Assembly (NCBI RefSeq): GCF_004803835.1
Contig: NZ_CP012545.1
Span: forward strand, 1,550,001 to 1,614,000
Reading direction: 5' to 3'
Source: Campylobacter sp. RM6914
GTDB taxonomy: Bacteria; Campylobacterota; Campylobacteria; Campylobacterales; Campylobacteraceae
DNA: 64,000 bases
In this document: positions 45,219 to 53,738 of the stretch, in pieces
How the letters are laid out: the number at the start of each line of letters is the position of its first letter
Numbering within the stretch: the first letter of the stretch is position 1
Translations under genes and position numbers: made by a program
The notes under the pieces: generated by a model
Seen by the model: the letters and a program-made list of their open reading frames with translations, nothing else
The model's database searches: none
Told to the model about the DNA's origin: nothing

Positions 45219-45967
45219 TTCTTTGGCACGTTATAACCGAATTTCTTAAAGATATCCGCACCGTTCTTGCTTAACACAAAGTCGTAAAAAGCCCTTGCTT
45301 CGTCGTTATTTTCGGCACGCTTAGTTATAACGATGCCTTGGTCGATCGGCGTATATAAAGACGGATCAACAAAAGCGTAGTTTACGCCCTCTTTATACTT
45401 TGACATCTTTACATCATAAAGCGCGCTAGCCGCGATAAAACCAACATCGGCAGCACTAAGTGCTTGAGAAAGAGTTTCTGAAATTTTTTGTGTGTAGACT
45501 ATGCTTTTTTCTACCTTATCAAATAAATTTGCATTTTTTAAAGCCTCTATGCTCGCCTTGCCGTAAGGAGCGGTGTTTGGATTTGCTATAGAGATTGATT
45601 TTAGGTTGCTAAGCGCATTTAAACCCTTTGAGAAATCAACATCTCTAATGCTAAACATCGCTAAAGCACCTTGCGCGTAAACAACCGGTCTAGTCGCACT
45701 AAAACCGCTCTCATCAAGCTTTCTTGCAAAGTCCATATCTGCAGCCATGAACACATCGGCAGGAGCCGAGTTTTGTATCTGCGTTACAAGAGCTCCACTA
45801 GCCCCAAGTGTTACGCTGATCTTGGTTTTAGGATTTGCCTTGTTAAACTCGGCTATAAGCTCAGGAAAGGCATAAGTCGTATTTGCCGCAGCAAATACAT
45901 TTACCTCACCGCCAAACAGCGCGCTTGCTAACACCGCACTAAGTGTTAATGAAGAGAGAAATTTCAT
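45215..45967 (-). CDS. modA: Periplasmic molybdate-binding protein
   Basis: 250 residues. Signal peptide (LTLSAVLASALFGG), then VNVFAAANTTYAFPELIAEF and SVTLGASGALVTQIQNSAPADVFMAADMDFA, the ModA fold motifs including the Ser ligands. Ends KKFGYNVPKK. Strong AGGAG site located inside the end of modE; essentially no gap. Confidence 0.94.
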   Translation of the reverse strand: MKFLSSLTLSAVLASALFGGEVNVFAAANTTYAFPELIAEFNKANPKTKISVTLGASGALVTQIQNSAPADVFMAADMDFARKLDESGFSATRPVVYAQGALAMFSIRDVDFSKGLNALSNLKSISIANPNTAPYGKASIEALKNANLFDKVEKSIVYTQKISETLSQALSAADVGFIAASALYDVKMSKYKEGVNYAFVDPSLYTPIDQGIVITKRAENNDEARAFYDFVLSKNGADIFKKFGYNVPKK

Positions 45968-45968
45968 T

Positions 45969-46754
45969 TTAAACTCCTATTATGATTTGTGATGATTTTA
46001 TTACAGCATTAAATTCATCTCCGACACCTACCTTAAGCTCCATAGCACTATCTTTTGAGATGAGAGCGGTTATGGTTTGCCCCATCGAGATGTCCATAGT
46101 TATCTCGGCATTTACGGCTCCGATCTTAGCCGATACAACCTTGCCTTTTAGCAAATTCGTCTCACTTAGCTTTAGCTCATCATCAAGACTACAAAGCATG
46201 ACCGAAGGCGCTTTAAATATAAAAATAACCCTCTTGCCGACCTTTAAATTTAAATTTTTCTCGCTTTCGCAAGTTATACTTGCATGTAGTTTTTTTCCGC
46301 TATTTAAGCGAGCTACGACCTCGGTGTTTACCGCACCTGTGTTTATCTCTACGATCTCGCAAGAAAGCTGGTTTCTAGCGCTAAGGCTCATACTCATGTG
46401 CCCTAGATTTACGATATCAAGCTCTTCTATATCCATGCTTTGGCAAATTTTGTTTAGATACTCTTTTTGAGTATTAAGCAGCGTTTCAAAAAGCTCGATC
46501 ATCTTATGACCGTATTGACTTAACTCCGAGCCACTGTTTTTCTTCTTGCCGTCAGCACGGATAACTAGCGGCTTATGACTTTTGTTATTTATAACATCAA
46601 GGCTATCCCATGCGTTTTTGTATGAAATTCCAACCACCTGTGCAGCTTTTGTGATGCTTTTAGTATCGCGTATCGCCTTTAGCAGCTCAATATGCTTTGC
46701 TAAAATTTGAATGTCATTTCCCAAAAACAGCTCTAAACTAATATCTGCCCTCAT
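45969..46754 (-). CDS. modE: Molybdate-responsive regulator ModE
   Basis: 261 residues. Winged HTH in the first 90 residues (SITKAAQVVGISYKNAWDSLDVIN), a linker, then two TOBE domains (QLSCEIVEINTGAVNTEVVARL and GKVVSAKIGAVNAEITMDISMG) that sense molybdate. Dimer with molybdate represses mod genes and can activate molybdoenzyme genes in other bacteria. ATG 46754 has AAGGGAAT before it; 14 codons in the longer frame lack one. A perfect palindrome lies 43 bases upstream, a likely autoregulatory site. Confidence 0.92.
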   Translation of the reverse strand: MRADISLELFLGNDIQILAKHIELLKAIRDTKSITKAAQVVGISYKNAWDSLDVINNKSHKPLVIRADGKKKNSGSELSQYGHKMIELFETLLNTQKEYLNKICQSMDIEELDIVNLGHMSMSLSARNQLSCEIVEINTGAVNTEVVARLNSGKKLHASITCESEKNLNLKVGKRVIFIFKAPSVMLCSLDDELKLSETNLLKGKVVSAKIGAVNAEITMDISMGQTITALISKDSAMELKVGVGDEFNAVIKSSQIIIGV

Positions 46755-46796
46755 AAATTCCCTTAAAATAAATAATATATAAAAAAATAATTTCAC

Positions 46797-46822
46797 AAGT
46801 ATATTAAATAATACATATACTT
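46797..46822. promoter_or_regulatory. Perfect 8-bp palindrome, candidate ModE operator
   Basis: AAGTATAT (46797-46804) and ATATACTT (46815-46822), 10 bases apart, in the intergenic region between modE (minus) and mlaA (plus). ModE sites in other bacteria are TATA-containing palindromes. Placement fits autorepression of the mod operon. Confidence 0.55.
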
Positions 46823-46911
46823 TAGCTTAAACCCAAACAACGAAATTTAATTTTTTCAAAGTTATAAAAGAGTAAAATCAAAGGTTTTACATTTAATATC
46901 TAGGGCGTTTT

Positions 46912-47613
46912 ATGAGATTTATTTTAGCTATTTTTTTTAGTGCTGCGTTACTTTTTGCAAATACAAATCAAAGCGAAACTGACGAATTTGATGTCGAATT
47001 TGGCACGCAAACAACGACATTTGACCCTCTTAGCGGATATAACCGTGTTATGACAAGCTTTAACGACTTTGTCTATGTAAACATGCTAACCCCGGCAGCC
47101 AGAGGCTATGCCTATGTCGTGCCAAAAACCACTAGAACGGTTATTTCAAATTTCTTTGATAACCTCATGTTTCCTATCCGTTTTGTAAATAATTTACTCC
47201 AATTTAAATTTAAAAATGCCGGCGAAGAGACGCTTAGGTTTTTAGCAAATACAATAATCGGCTTTGGCGGACTAACGGACGGCGCAAAATACTACGGTCT
47301 TGAAAAACACGACGAGGACTTTGGGCAAACACTTGGGACTTGGGGTATCGCGAGCGGTTTTCATGTGGTTTTACCGCTTCTTGGACCGTCAAATTTAAGA
47401 GATATGGCAGGTATGGCGGGGGATTATTTTGCTAATCCTATAAGCTACATCGAAGATGACTGGACGGCTTTTGGCATCAAGACGTTTGCTTACTTTAATG
47501 AGTTTTCCCACGATCCTTTGGCTTATGAAAATCTCAAAAAAGACGCAGTCGAGCTATATCCGTTTTTGCGTGACGCATACGAACAAAGACGCGAACATCT
47601 AATAAAGGAATAA
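46912..47613 (+). CDS. mlaA: MlaA (VacJ)-like outer-membrane lipid asymmetry protein
   Basis: 233 residues. Signal peptide (LAIFFSAALLFA) but no Cys after it, so it lacks the lipobox of enterobacterial MlaA. DPLSGYNRVMTSFNDFVYVNMLTP (about residues 37-60) and TIIGFGGLTDGAKYYGLEKHDEDFGQTLG are the family blocks. It removes misplaced phospholipid from the outer membrane with MlaC. Followed 1 base later by mlaC and then an RND-type gene. Confidence 0.92.
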   Translation: MRFILAIFFSAALLFANTNQSETDEFDVEFGTQTTTFDPLSGYNRVMTSFNDFVYVNMLTPAARGYAYVVPKTTRTVISNFFDNLMFPIRFVNNLLQFKFKNAGEETLRFLANTIIGFGGLTDGAKYYGLEKHDEDFGQTLGTWGIASGFHVVLPLLGPSNLRDMAGMAGDYFANPISYIEDDWTAFGIKTFAYFNEFSHDPLAYENLKKDAVELYPFLRDAYEQRREHLIKE

Positions 47614-47614
47614 A

Positions 47615-48211
47615 ATGAAATTTTATAAAATTTTACTTGGAATTTGTCTATTTTTAAACTCGGCTTTTGGAATTAACGAAAACGAGATAAAAGACGAAGT
47701 TATCAAAAAAACAAATTTGGCTATAGAGGTTTTAAAAAACAGCGAACTTGACAATGAAACAAAGTCAAAAGAGCTATTTAAAATTTTTGATCCACTCTTT
47801 GACTATAAACAAATGGCAAAAATCAGCCTTGCAAAGCGCTATAACTCGTTAAGCAAAGAGGAGCAAGAGAAATTTAATATCGCTTTTGAGCAAAAACTTA
47901 AAAATTCATACATCGATAAACTCCTAAGCTACACAAACCAAGAGGTCATCATACAAGACGCAACAAAACCGCAACCCACAAGATATTGGCTAAATTCACA
48001 GCTCATAAGCGATGGTAAAACGTATGATTTCGTATATAAATTTTATGACGCAAAAGAGCGTGGCTGGTTGATTTATGACCTTGATATCATCGGAGTTAGC
48101 GTCATACAAACTTACCGCAGTCAGTTTGGCGATATGCTTGATAATGCTGACTTTGAGACACTTTTAACAAAGCTAAATCAAGCAAATTTACCAAGCCAAG
48201 ACGATAAATAG
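47615..48211 (+). CDS. mlaC: MlaC (Ttg2D)-type periplasmic phospholipid carrier
   Basis: 198 residues. Signal peptide (ILLGICLFLNSAFG), then a helical body with FDPLFDYKQMAKISLAKRYNSLSKEEQEKF, YDFVYKFYDAKERGWLIYDLDIIGVSVIQTYRSQF, the MlaC signature. It shuttles lipid between MlaA and an inner-membrane partner. Between mlaA and the RND-type gene. Confidence 0.9.
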   Translation: MKFYKILLGICLFLNSAFGINENEIKDEVIKKTNLAIEVLKNSELDNETKSKELFKIFDPLFDYKQMAKISLAKRYNSLSKEEQEKFNIAFEQKLKNSYIDKLLSYTNQEVIIQDATKPQPTRYWLNSQLISDGKTYDFVYKFYDAKERGWLIYDLDIIGVSVIQTYRSQFGDMLDNADFETLLTKLNQANLPSQDDK

Positions 48212-48216
48212 CATTA

Positions 48217-50670
48217 ATGCGCCGAGTTTTTAAATTTATACTAAATTTCAACAAGCTTGTCATCGCCTCGGTGATGATAGCTTGTCTTGCGTTTGCGTAT
48301 CTTAGCACCAAGCTTAGCATAGATGCTTCGGCCGAAACCCTGCTTATCGAAAACGATCCCGATCTTGACGCATGGCGTAAAATTTCACAGCGTTACATTT
48401 CGCCGAATTTCCTTGTCATCGCCTACACTCCAAAAACCGATCTTTTTGATAAACAAAATTTAGAGCTGATCAAAAATTTAAGCGACGAGCTAAAGCAAAA
48501 CAGCATGATAGATGGAGTTTTATCCATACTTACCGTGCCATTACTTCAAAGCGTAGAGGGCGGTCTTAGCGGGATTTTAAAACACACGCCGACACTAGCG
48601 GATAAGGATATAAATTTAACCAAAGTAAAGCAAGAATTTCAAACAAGTCCGCTTTATAGTAAAAATTTAATCAGCCAAGACCTAAAAACAACCGCCATAG
48701 TTTTACATCTAAAAGACGATGAAAAATTTAACTCGCTTTTAGGCAAAAGAAATGATTTTTTAATAAAAGAAAAGGAAGTCGGTTTAAACCCAAAAGAACT
48801 TCAAGAATTTGAAAGGATAAAAGGCGAATTTAAAAGATACAGAGATGAACTTCGTATCAAAGAGCATGAAAATTTAGAGCAGATAAAAGCAACGATAGCC
48901 AAATTTCACAGTGATGAGCACAAGTTATTTTTAGGCGGAGCAAACATGATCGCTGACGATATGATAAGCTTTGTGCGCTCAGACCTTTACATATACGGCA
49001 TAAGTGTGGCGTTGCTACTAACCTTTAGCCTATGGATGTTTTTTAGACAAATTCGCTGGGTTGTCTTACCTGTATTTATATGTGTCATAAGCGTTATCTT
49101 TACGACAGGTATATTTGGACTTTTTGGCTGGGAAGTAACAGTGATAAGCTCAAACTACGTTGCCCTTCAGCTTATCATAACCATATCGACTGTCATACAC
49201 CTCATCGTAAGTTATAGGGAATTTTTCATAAAACATCCGAATTTTAGTCAAAAGCAGCTTGTATATCTTACCTTAAGAGATAAATTTAGCCCATCTTTTT
49301 GGGCGATATTTACGACGATAGTCGGCTTTAGTTCGTTAATGAGTGCAGAGATAAAGCCTGTTATCATGCTTGGTGTGATGATGAGTTCCGGTATCGCCAT
49401 CTCGCTTGTGGTTGCGTTTTTGTTATTTGGCTCAGTTGTCGTAAATTTGAGCAAATTGCCTCCCGTTAGGACATTTGAAAACAAATTTCATCTTACAAAA
49501 CAGTGTGCCTCTTTAGCCATAAACTCACGCAAAGCGGTATATCTTATATGTGCTTTTATCATTATTTTTGGACTTATAGGCATAAGCAAACTACGAGTAG
49601 AAAATAGCTTTATCGGGTATTTTAAAAAAGATACGCAGATATATCAAGGCATGGAAGTCATAGACACACAGCTTGGAGGCACGATACCTGTTGATGTTAT
49701 AGTTACATTTAACGAAGCCAAAGAGGAGACAAAAAATGACGAAAAAGAGGAAAAAGACGAATTTGAAGATGAATTTAGCCAGCAGGCAAATGATGCAAAA
49801 TACTGGTTTAACAGCTATCACACGCGTATAGCCCAGAAGGTACATGCGCATTTGTTAGAACAAAATTTCATCGGCCATGTAAGCTCTCTTGGAACTCTTA
49901 TAAAAGTCATGAAAGACCTAAACAACGGCACTCTTGATGACTTTTTGCTATCTGCGATGTATAGCGAGCTCCCTGATAAATACAAAAACATCCTGTTAAG
50001 CCCTTATGTTAATGTCGAGCACAACCAGCTTAGGTTTAGCATGAGAGTTGTTGATAGCGATAAAAATTTACACCGCGATGAATTTTTAAAAGAGCTTGAA
50101 AGCGGTGTTAAAGAGCTTGTTAAAAACGACAATGTAACAGTGCAAGTCGTTGGCATGATGGTGCTTTATAACAACATGCTTCAAAATTTAATAAGCTCGC
50201 AAGTGGATACATTTGCACTTACCATACTTTTGCTATTTTTAGTATTTTGCTTTATATTTAAAAGCATAAAACTTGCAATGATAGCCATTACGGCAAATTT
50301 AATCCCCCTTTGCACGCTTTTTGGCGTAATGGGAACACTTGGTGTACCGCTTGATGTCATGAGTATAACCATAGCAGCGATTAGTATCGGTATCGGTGTT
50401 GATGATATCATACACTACGTCCACCGTCTTCGCGAAGAACTAGTGACAAAGCCGATCATACAAAGCATAAAAGCAAGCCATGCAAGCATAGGATATGCGA
50501 TGTATTACACCTCTTTTACGGTATTTTTGGGCTTTAGCGTAATGACAACAAGCAACTTTATCCCGACTATTTATTTTGGTCTGCTAACAGACCTAGTGAT
50601 GGCGTTTATGCTACTTGGGGCATTAGTGATACTACCAAGCCTTGTTATAAGCTTTAGCAAGAAAGGTTAG
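48217..50670 (+). CDS. RND/MMPL-superfamily exporter next to mlaA-mlaC
   Basis: 817 residues with two halves, each with a cluster of membrane helices and a large periplasmic loop; GIGVDDIIHYVHR near residue 727 and GISVALLLTFSLWMFF near 263 fit the MMPL/sterol-sensing-type transporters. An acidic patch (EAKEETKNDEKEEKDEFEDEF) is in the second loop. Because it follows mlaA-mlaC and no MlaFEDB-type ABC genes are here, it may serve as the inner-membrane partner. Weak ribosome site at ATG 48217. Confidence 0.85.
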   Translation: MRRVFKFILNFNKLVIASVMIACLAFAYLSTKLSIDASAETLLIENDPDLDAWRKISQRYISPNFLVIAYTPKTDLFDKQNLELIKNLSDELKQNSMIDGVLSILTVPLLQSVEGGLSGILKHTPTLADKDINLTKVKQEFQTSPLYSKNLISQDLKTTAIVLHLKDDEKFNSLLGKRNDFLIKEKEVGLNPKELQEFERIKGEFKRYRDELRIKEHENLEQIKATIAKFHSDEHKLFLGGANMIADDMISFVRSDLYIYGISVALLLTFSLWMFFRQIRWVVLPVFICVISVIFTTGIFGLFGWEVTVISSNYVALQLIITISTVIHLIVSYREFFIKHPNFSQKQLVYLTLRDKFSPSFWAIFTTIVGFSSLMSAEIKPVIMLGVMMSSGIAISLVVAFLLFGSVVVNLSKLPPVRTFENKFHLTKQCASLAINSRKAVYLICAFIIIFGLIGISKLRVENSFIGYFKKDTQIYQGMEVIDTQLGGTIPVDVIVTFNEAKEETKNDEKEEKDEFEDEFSQQANDAKYWFNSYHTRIAQKVHAHLLEQNFIGHVSSLGTLIKVMKDLNNGTLDDFLLSAMYSELPDKYKNILLSPYVNVEHNQLRFSMRVVDSDKNLHRDEFLKELESGVKELVKNDNVTVQVVGMMVLYNNMLQNLISSQVDTFALTILLLFLVFCFIFKSIKLAMIAITANLIPLCTLFGVMGTLGVPLDVMSITIAAISIGIGVDDIIHYVHRLREELVTKPIIQSIKASHASIGYAMYYTSFTVFLGFSVMTTSNFIPTIYFGLLTDLVMAFMLLGALVILPSLVISFSKKG

Positions 50671-51242
50671 CGAGAAAGTTTTAAAAACGAATACACATCG
50701 GCAACTCCGTCGATGTGTTTTGCATACCAAATAGCGTGTTTTTCTTGCTCCATACTACTTACAACTCCACTAAATACGACATCGCAACCAACAACGCTAA
50801 CTCTAACGTTTGTGCCCTCCACCACACTATCTTTAAATAAATTTGTCTTTAAATCACTAAAAATTTTAAGACTATCGCAGTTATATTTATCTTGTTTTAT
50901 CTTTATATATGTGTAAATTTTACTTACGCCATCGGTGTTTTTAGCGATATTAATAAGCTTTTGTCTCATATTTTCATCAGCAACTACGCCGATGAGATAA
51001 ACTTCGCCGTAAAAGCACTCGATCTCTATATCAACCACGCTAAGTCCGCTCGCAAATAAAATTTTACTTTGGATTTTACTTTGGATAAATTTATCTTTTG
51101 TTATGGAAGATATGTCGCGTTCATCTCGCGAGATCGAATATGCATCATATACGTTTAACACACCAGTAGCCGGCGTAAGCCCGCCAACACAGCCTGCAAA
51201 TACAAAAACAAACAGACAAATCACAAACGGCTTAAGTATCAC
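50667..51242 (-). CDS. BON-domain lipoprotein
   Basis: 191 residues, GTG start with AAGGA. Lipobox FAGC at residues 15-18. Two BON domains: FIQSKIQSKILFASGLSVVDIEIECFYGEVYLIGVV (about 50-85) and a second with VRVSVVGCDVVFSGVVSSMEQEKHAIWYAKHIDGV. BON lipoproteins bind phospholipid surfaces and support envelope integrity. It ends within the end of the RND gene (convergent, 4-base overlap) and diverges from selC. Confidence 0.86.
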   Translation of the reverse strand: MILKPFVICLFVFVFAGCVGGLTPATGVLNVYDAYSISRDERDISSITKDKFIQSKIQSKILFASGLSVVDIEIECFYGEVYLIGVVADENMRQKLINIAKNTDGVSKIYTYIKIKQDKYNCDSLKIFSDLKTNLFKDSVVEGTNVRVSVVGCDVVFSGVVSSMEQEKHAIWYAKHIDGVADVYSFLKLSR

Positions 51243-51302
51243 ACATCCTTATAATTTTTATCGATTTTAATAAATTAGCACTAAAATTCATATAAATTTT
51301 GA

Positions 51303-51308
51303 TATAAT
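51303..51308 (+). promoter_or_regulatory. -10 element of selC
   Basis: Perfect TATAAT 12 bases before the first base of the tRNA, giving a start near 51315. Confidence 0.6.
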
Positions 51309-51320
51309 GAGTTATTCACG

Positions 51321-51419
51321 CGGAGGATAAAGTAATCTGGTGGTGCTCACGGACTTCAAATCCGATGGCGGGGCGGTTGACCGTCTTGCGGGGAGTTCGA
51401 TTCTCTCATCCTCTCGCCA
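51321..51419 (+). tRNA. selC: tRNA-Sec (anticodon TCA)
   Basis: 99 bases including CCA. Anticodon TCA at 51356-51358 in a CTTCAAA loop, long variable arm (GGGGCGGTTGACCGTCTTG), TTCGATT T-loop and an extra-long acceptor stem, all features of bacterial tRNA-Sec. By eye the first acceptor pair is C-C, while pairs 2-8 form (one G-U). It reads the UGA of fdhA. Confidence 0.94.
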
Positions 51420-51436
51420 ACTTTCAACCTTGAAAT

Positions 51437-52435
51437 TTAAGCCCTATCTATCTCGCTTCTAGGTTTTATCATCAGTTCGTTGTGTTTTACAAATTCACCT
51501 CTTAGGTATTTTTCTCGTCCGACGCGAGCTATCATAGCGGCATTGTCCGAGCAAAATTTAAGCGGCGCTAAAAGCAGCTCACACTCGTGTTTTTGACACA
51601 GTTTTTCTATGCGTGAGCGAAGATTTAAATTTGCGCTAGCTCCACCCACTATGCCAAATCTCTTAAATTTATGCGCCTCAAACACTTTTGTAAGTTTGTC
51701 CATTATATGCAAGCATGCAGTGTTTTCAAAAGCATAGCAAATATCAGCCATATCATCTTCATTTAAATTTGCAAGCTTTGAAATTTCAACTCTAACTTGA
51801 TTTTTTAACCCCGAAAAGCTATACTCAAGCCTTTTGTCATGAAGCAATGGCACGGTAAATTTAAATCTCACTTTGTTTTGTGATCTTAGAGCCAGCTCTT
51901 GCACGACCGCACCGCCTGGATAGCCAAGCCCTAGCATCTTTGCAACCTTGTCAAAACTCTCGCCAAAGCTATCATCACCGGTGCTTAAAAGCAAATTTAT
52001 CTTAGCGCTCTCGTCTATATCAAGAACCATCGTATGTCCGCCACTCACCAGCAAAACCCCAAGCGGAAATTTCGCCTCCTCGTTTAAAAACAGCGAATAA
52101 ATATGGCCTATTAGATGATTTACAGCCATTAATGGCACCTTAAGTGCGATACTTAGCGCCTTTGCCATGCTAACACCACCTATTAGGCTAACACTAAGCC
52201 CAGGCTCGTTTGTCACGGCGATAGCTTTTATCTCTTTAAATTTGGGTTTTATCTCCTCTAAAAGCATAGGCAAAGCCTTTGTATGAAGGCGAGCTGCAAG
52301 CTCTGGCACAACTCCGCCATACAAGCTATGTTCCATCTCTTGCGAAATTTTTTTGTGATAGATAAGTTCTAAATTTTTGATATCCAAAAGTGCGACCGAA
52401 CTATCATCGCAGCTACTTTCTATGCCTAAAATCAT
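51437..52435 (-). CDS. tsaD: tRNA N6-threonylcarbamoyladenosine transferase
   Basis: 332 residues; adds the threonylcarbamoyl group to A37 of ANN-decoding tRNAs. Metal ligands HLIGH near residue 107 in VNHLIGHIYS, GIESSCDDSS start, LLVSGGHTMV near 129, and GGASANLNLR. Its ATG overlaps the stop of the upstream pgp1 gene. Confidence 0.95.
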   Translation of the reverse strand: MILGIESSCDDSSVALLDIKNLELIYHKKISQEMEHSLYGGVVPELAARLHTKALPMLLEEIKPKFKEIKAIAVTNEPGLSVSLIGGVSMAKALSIALKVPLMAVNHLIGHIYSLFLNEEAKFPLGVLLVSGGHTMVLDIDESAKINLLLSTGDDSFGESFDKVAKMLGLGYPGGAVVQELALRSQNKVRFKFTVPLLHDKRLEYSFSGLKNQVRVEISKLANLNEDDMADICYAFENTACLHIMDKLTKVFEAHKFKRFGIVGGASANLNLRSRIEKLCQKHECELLLAPLKFCSDNAAMIARVGREKYLRGEFVKHNELMIKPRSEIDRA

Positions 52436-53736
52436 CTAAATTCCACCAATATCATACCGGCAAATTTATCTTTGCCCTCTTGTTTTTTATAAAATTCCAC
52501 ACGATAAACATTACCTTCTTTATCTATGGAAAAACTTTTTAGCATGCGATTTTTTGTGATATTTTCACCGGCTTCATCGATATTTTTTGAGTTATAACCG
52601 ATGACGTTTGTGCGAATTTCGCTCTGTTTTGCGATGTTAAAACTATTTTTTACACCTATCTTATCTCCGCTTTTGGCATTTAAATTTTTGCCGTCCACAA
52701 TCAAGCTAATATCTTTTAAAGGTTCAACATGTTCAAAATACTGCGGATTTAAACGCGTGACAAAGCGGTTGCCGTATTGGACTTTATAACCGTTTTGCTC
52801 TTTTATAACGGCGATTAGCGGGTTGGACGAGGAGTAATTTATCTCGCTTTTTTTTAAAGGAACGAAATTTAGTGCTCCTTTTAGGTTATGGATATTAAGC
52901 ACAAAAGCATCATCATAAAAACTTAGGCGAATTTCCTTTTCTATGGCCTTTTTTACATCCTGAACGGTTAGCTTAAACGGACGCGTAAACTCAATCCCTA
53001 CAACACGCATATACTCTTCAATCGCCAAAAGGTGATAATACGTTCTTTGCTCGGCGTTTAAATTTTTACTAGCTTCGTTTGCAAAGGCAGACTTATCTTG
53101 TGTAACGGCGTAGTAGGTAAGACTTTTTAGCATCTCCAAGTCACCCTTTGCCGTTTGCGTGTTTTTGATAAAATACGTATGTTTTTGGTTTAAAATATTC
53201 TCATTTATCTTATCTTTAACGCGAGTTGCTATAGCGTTTAAGTCCGGATATTTCGCACCTTCAAGACGTTCTTGGTCTATTATGCAAGTATTTCCCCATT
53301 TGCGCGGATTTTCATCTTCGTTTATGTAGTTTGGTCTATAAAAACCGCTTCCATCATGTAAATTTAGCACAAGCGAAACATTTTGATCAGCGATTACTTT
53401 TTTAATATTAGTTACGGCTTTAAAGTCAGGATCATCTTGGTCTATATGCCCAAATTTACGGTTCATATCGCCTTTTGTGCCGCGATTTCTCTGGATAATG
53501 CTTGGAAAATTTAAGTTAGGAACGACCCAAAGGCTACCCTTTGTGATGTTATAGTCAGTCGCCACTATCGACGCAGCCAAAAATCCGCCCGGCTCATCTC
53601 CTTGGATACCGCCTATGACAAGCATGGTATTATCGTCTTGAATACCTTTTTTAATAAGAACGTATTCTAAATTTGAACCAAAGGTTAAAACTACAAAAAA
53701 CGGTAAAATTTTAAAAATTTTAATCAAAAATTTCAA
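52432..53736 (-). CDS. pgp1: Murein DL-carboxypeptidase (Pgp1/Csd4 type, cell shape)
   Basis: 434 residues. Signal peptide (ILPFFVVLTFG), then an M14-like zinc domain: GGIQGDEPGG (Gln where classic enzymes have His, plus Glu) and LVLNLHDGSGF (His). Helical-shape peptidases of Helicobacter/Campylobacter carry exactly this Gln ligand and trim muropeptide tripeptides to dipeptides. C-terminal half is beta-rich. TTG start; adjacent to uraA. Confidence 0.9.
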   Translation of the reverse strand: MKFLIKIFKILPFFVVLTFGSNLEYVLIKKGIQDDNTMLVIGGIQGDEPGGFLAASIVATDYNITKGSLWVVPNLNFPSIIQRNRGTKGDMNRKFGHIDQDDPDFKAVTNIKKVIADQNVSLVLNLHDGSGFYRPNYINEDENPRKWGNTCIIDQERLEGAKYPDLNAIATRVKDKINENILNQKHTYFIKNTQTAKGDLEMLKSLTYYAVTQDKSAFANEASKNLNAEQRTYYHLLAIEEYMRVVGIEFTRPFKLTVQDVKKAIEKEIRLSFYDDAFVLNIHNLKGALNFVPLKKSEINYSSSNPLIAVIKEQNGYKVQYGNRFVTRLNPQYFEHVEPLKDISLIVDGKNLNAKSGDKIGVKNSFNIAKQSEIRTNVIGYNSKNIDEAGENITKNRMLKSFSIDKEGNVYRVEFYKKQEGKDKFAGMILVEFR

Positions 53737-53738
53737 GC

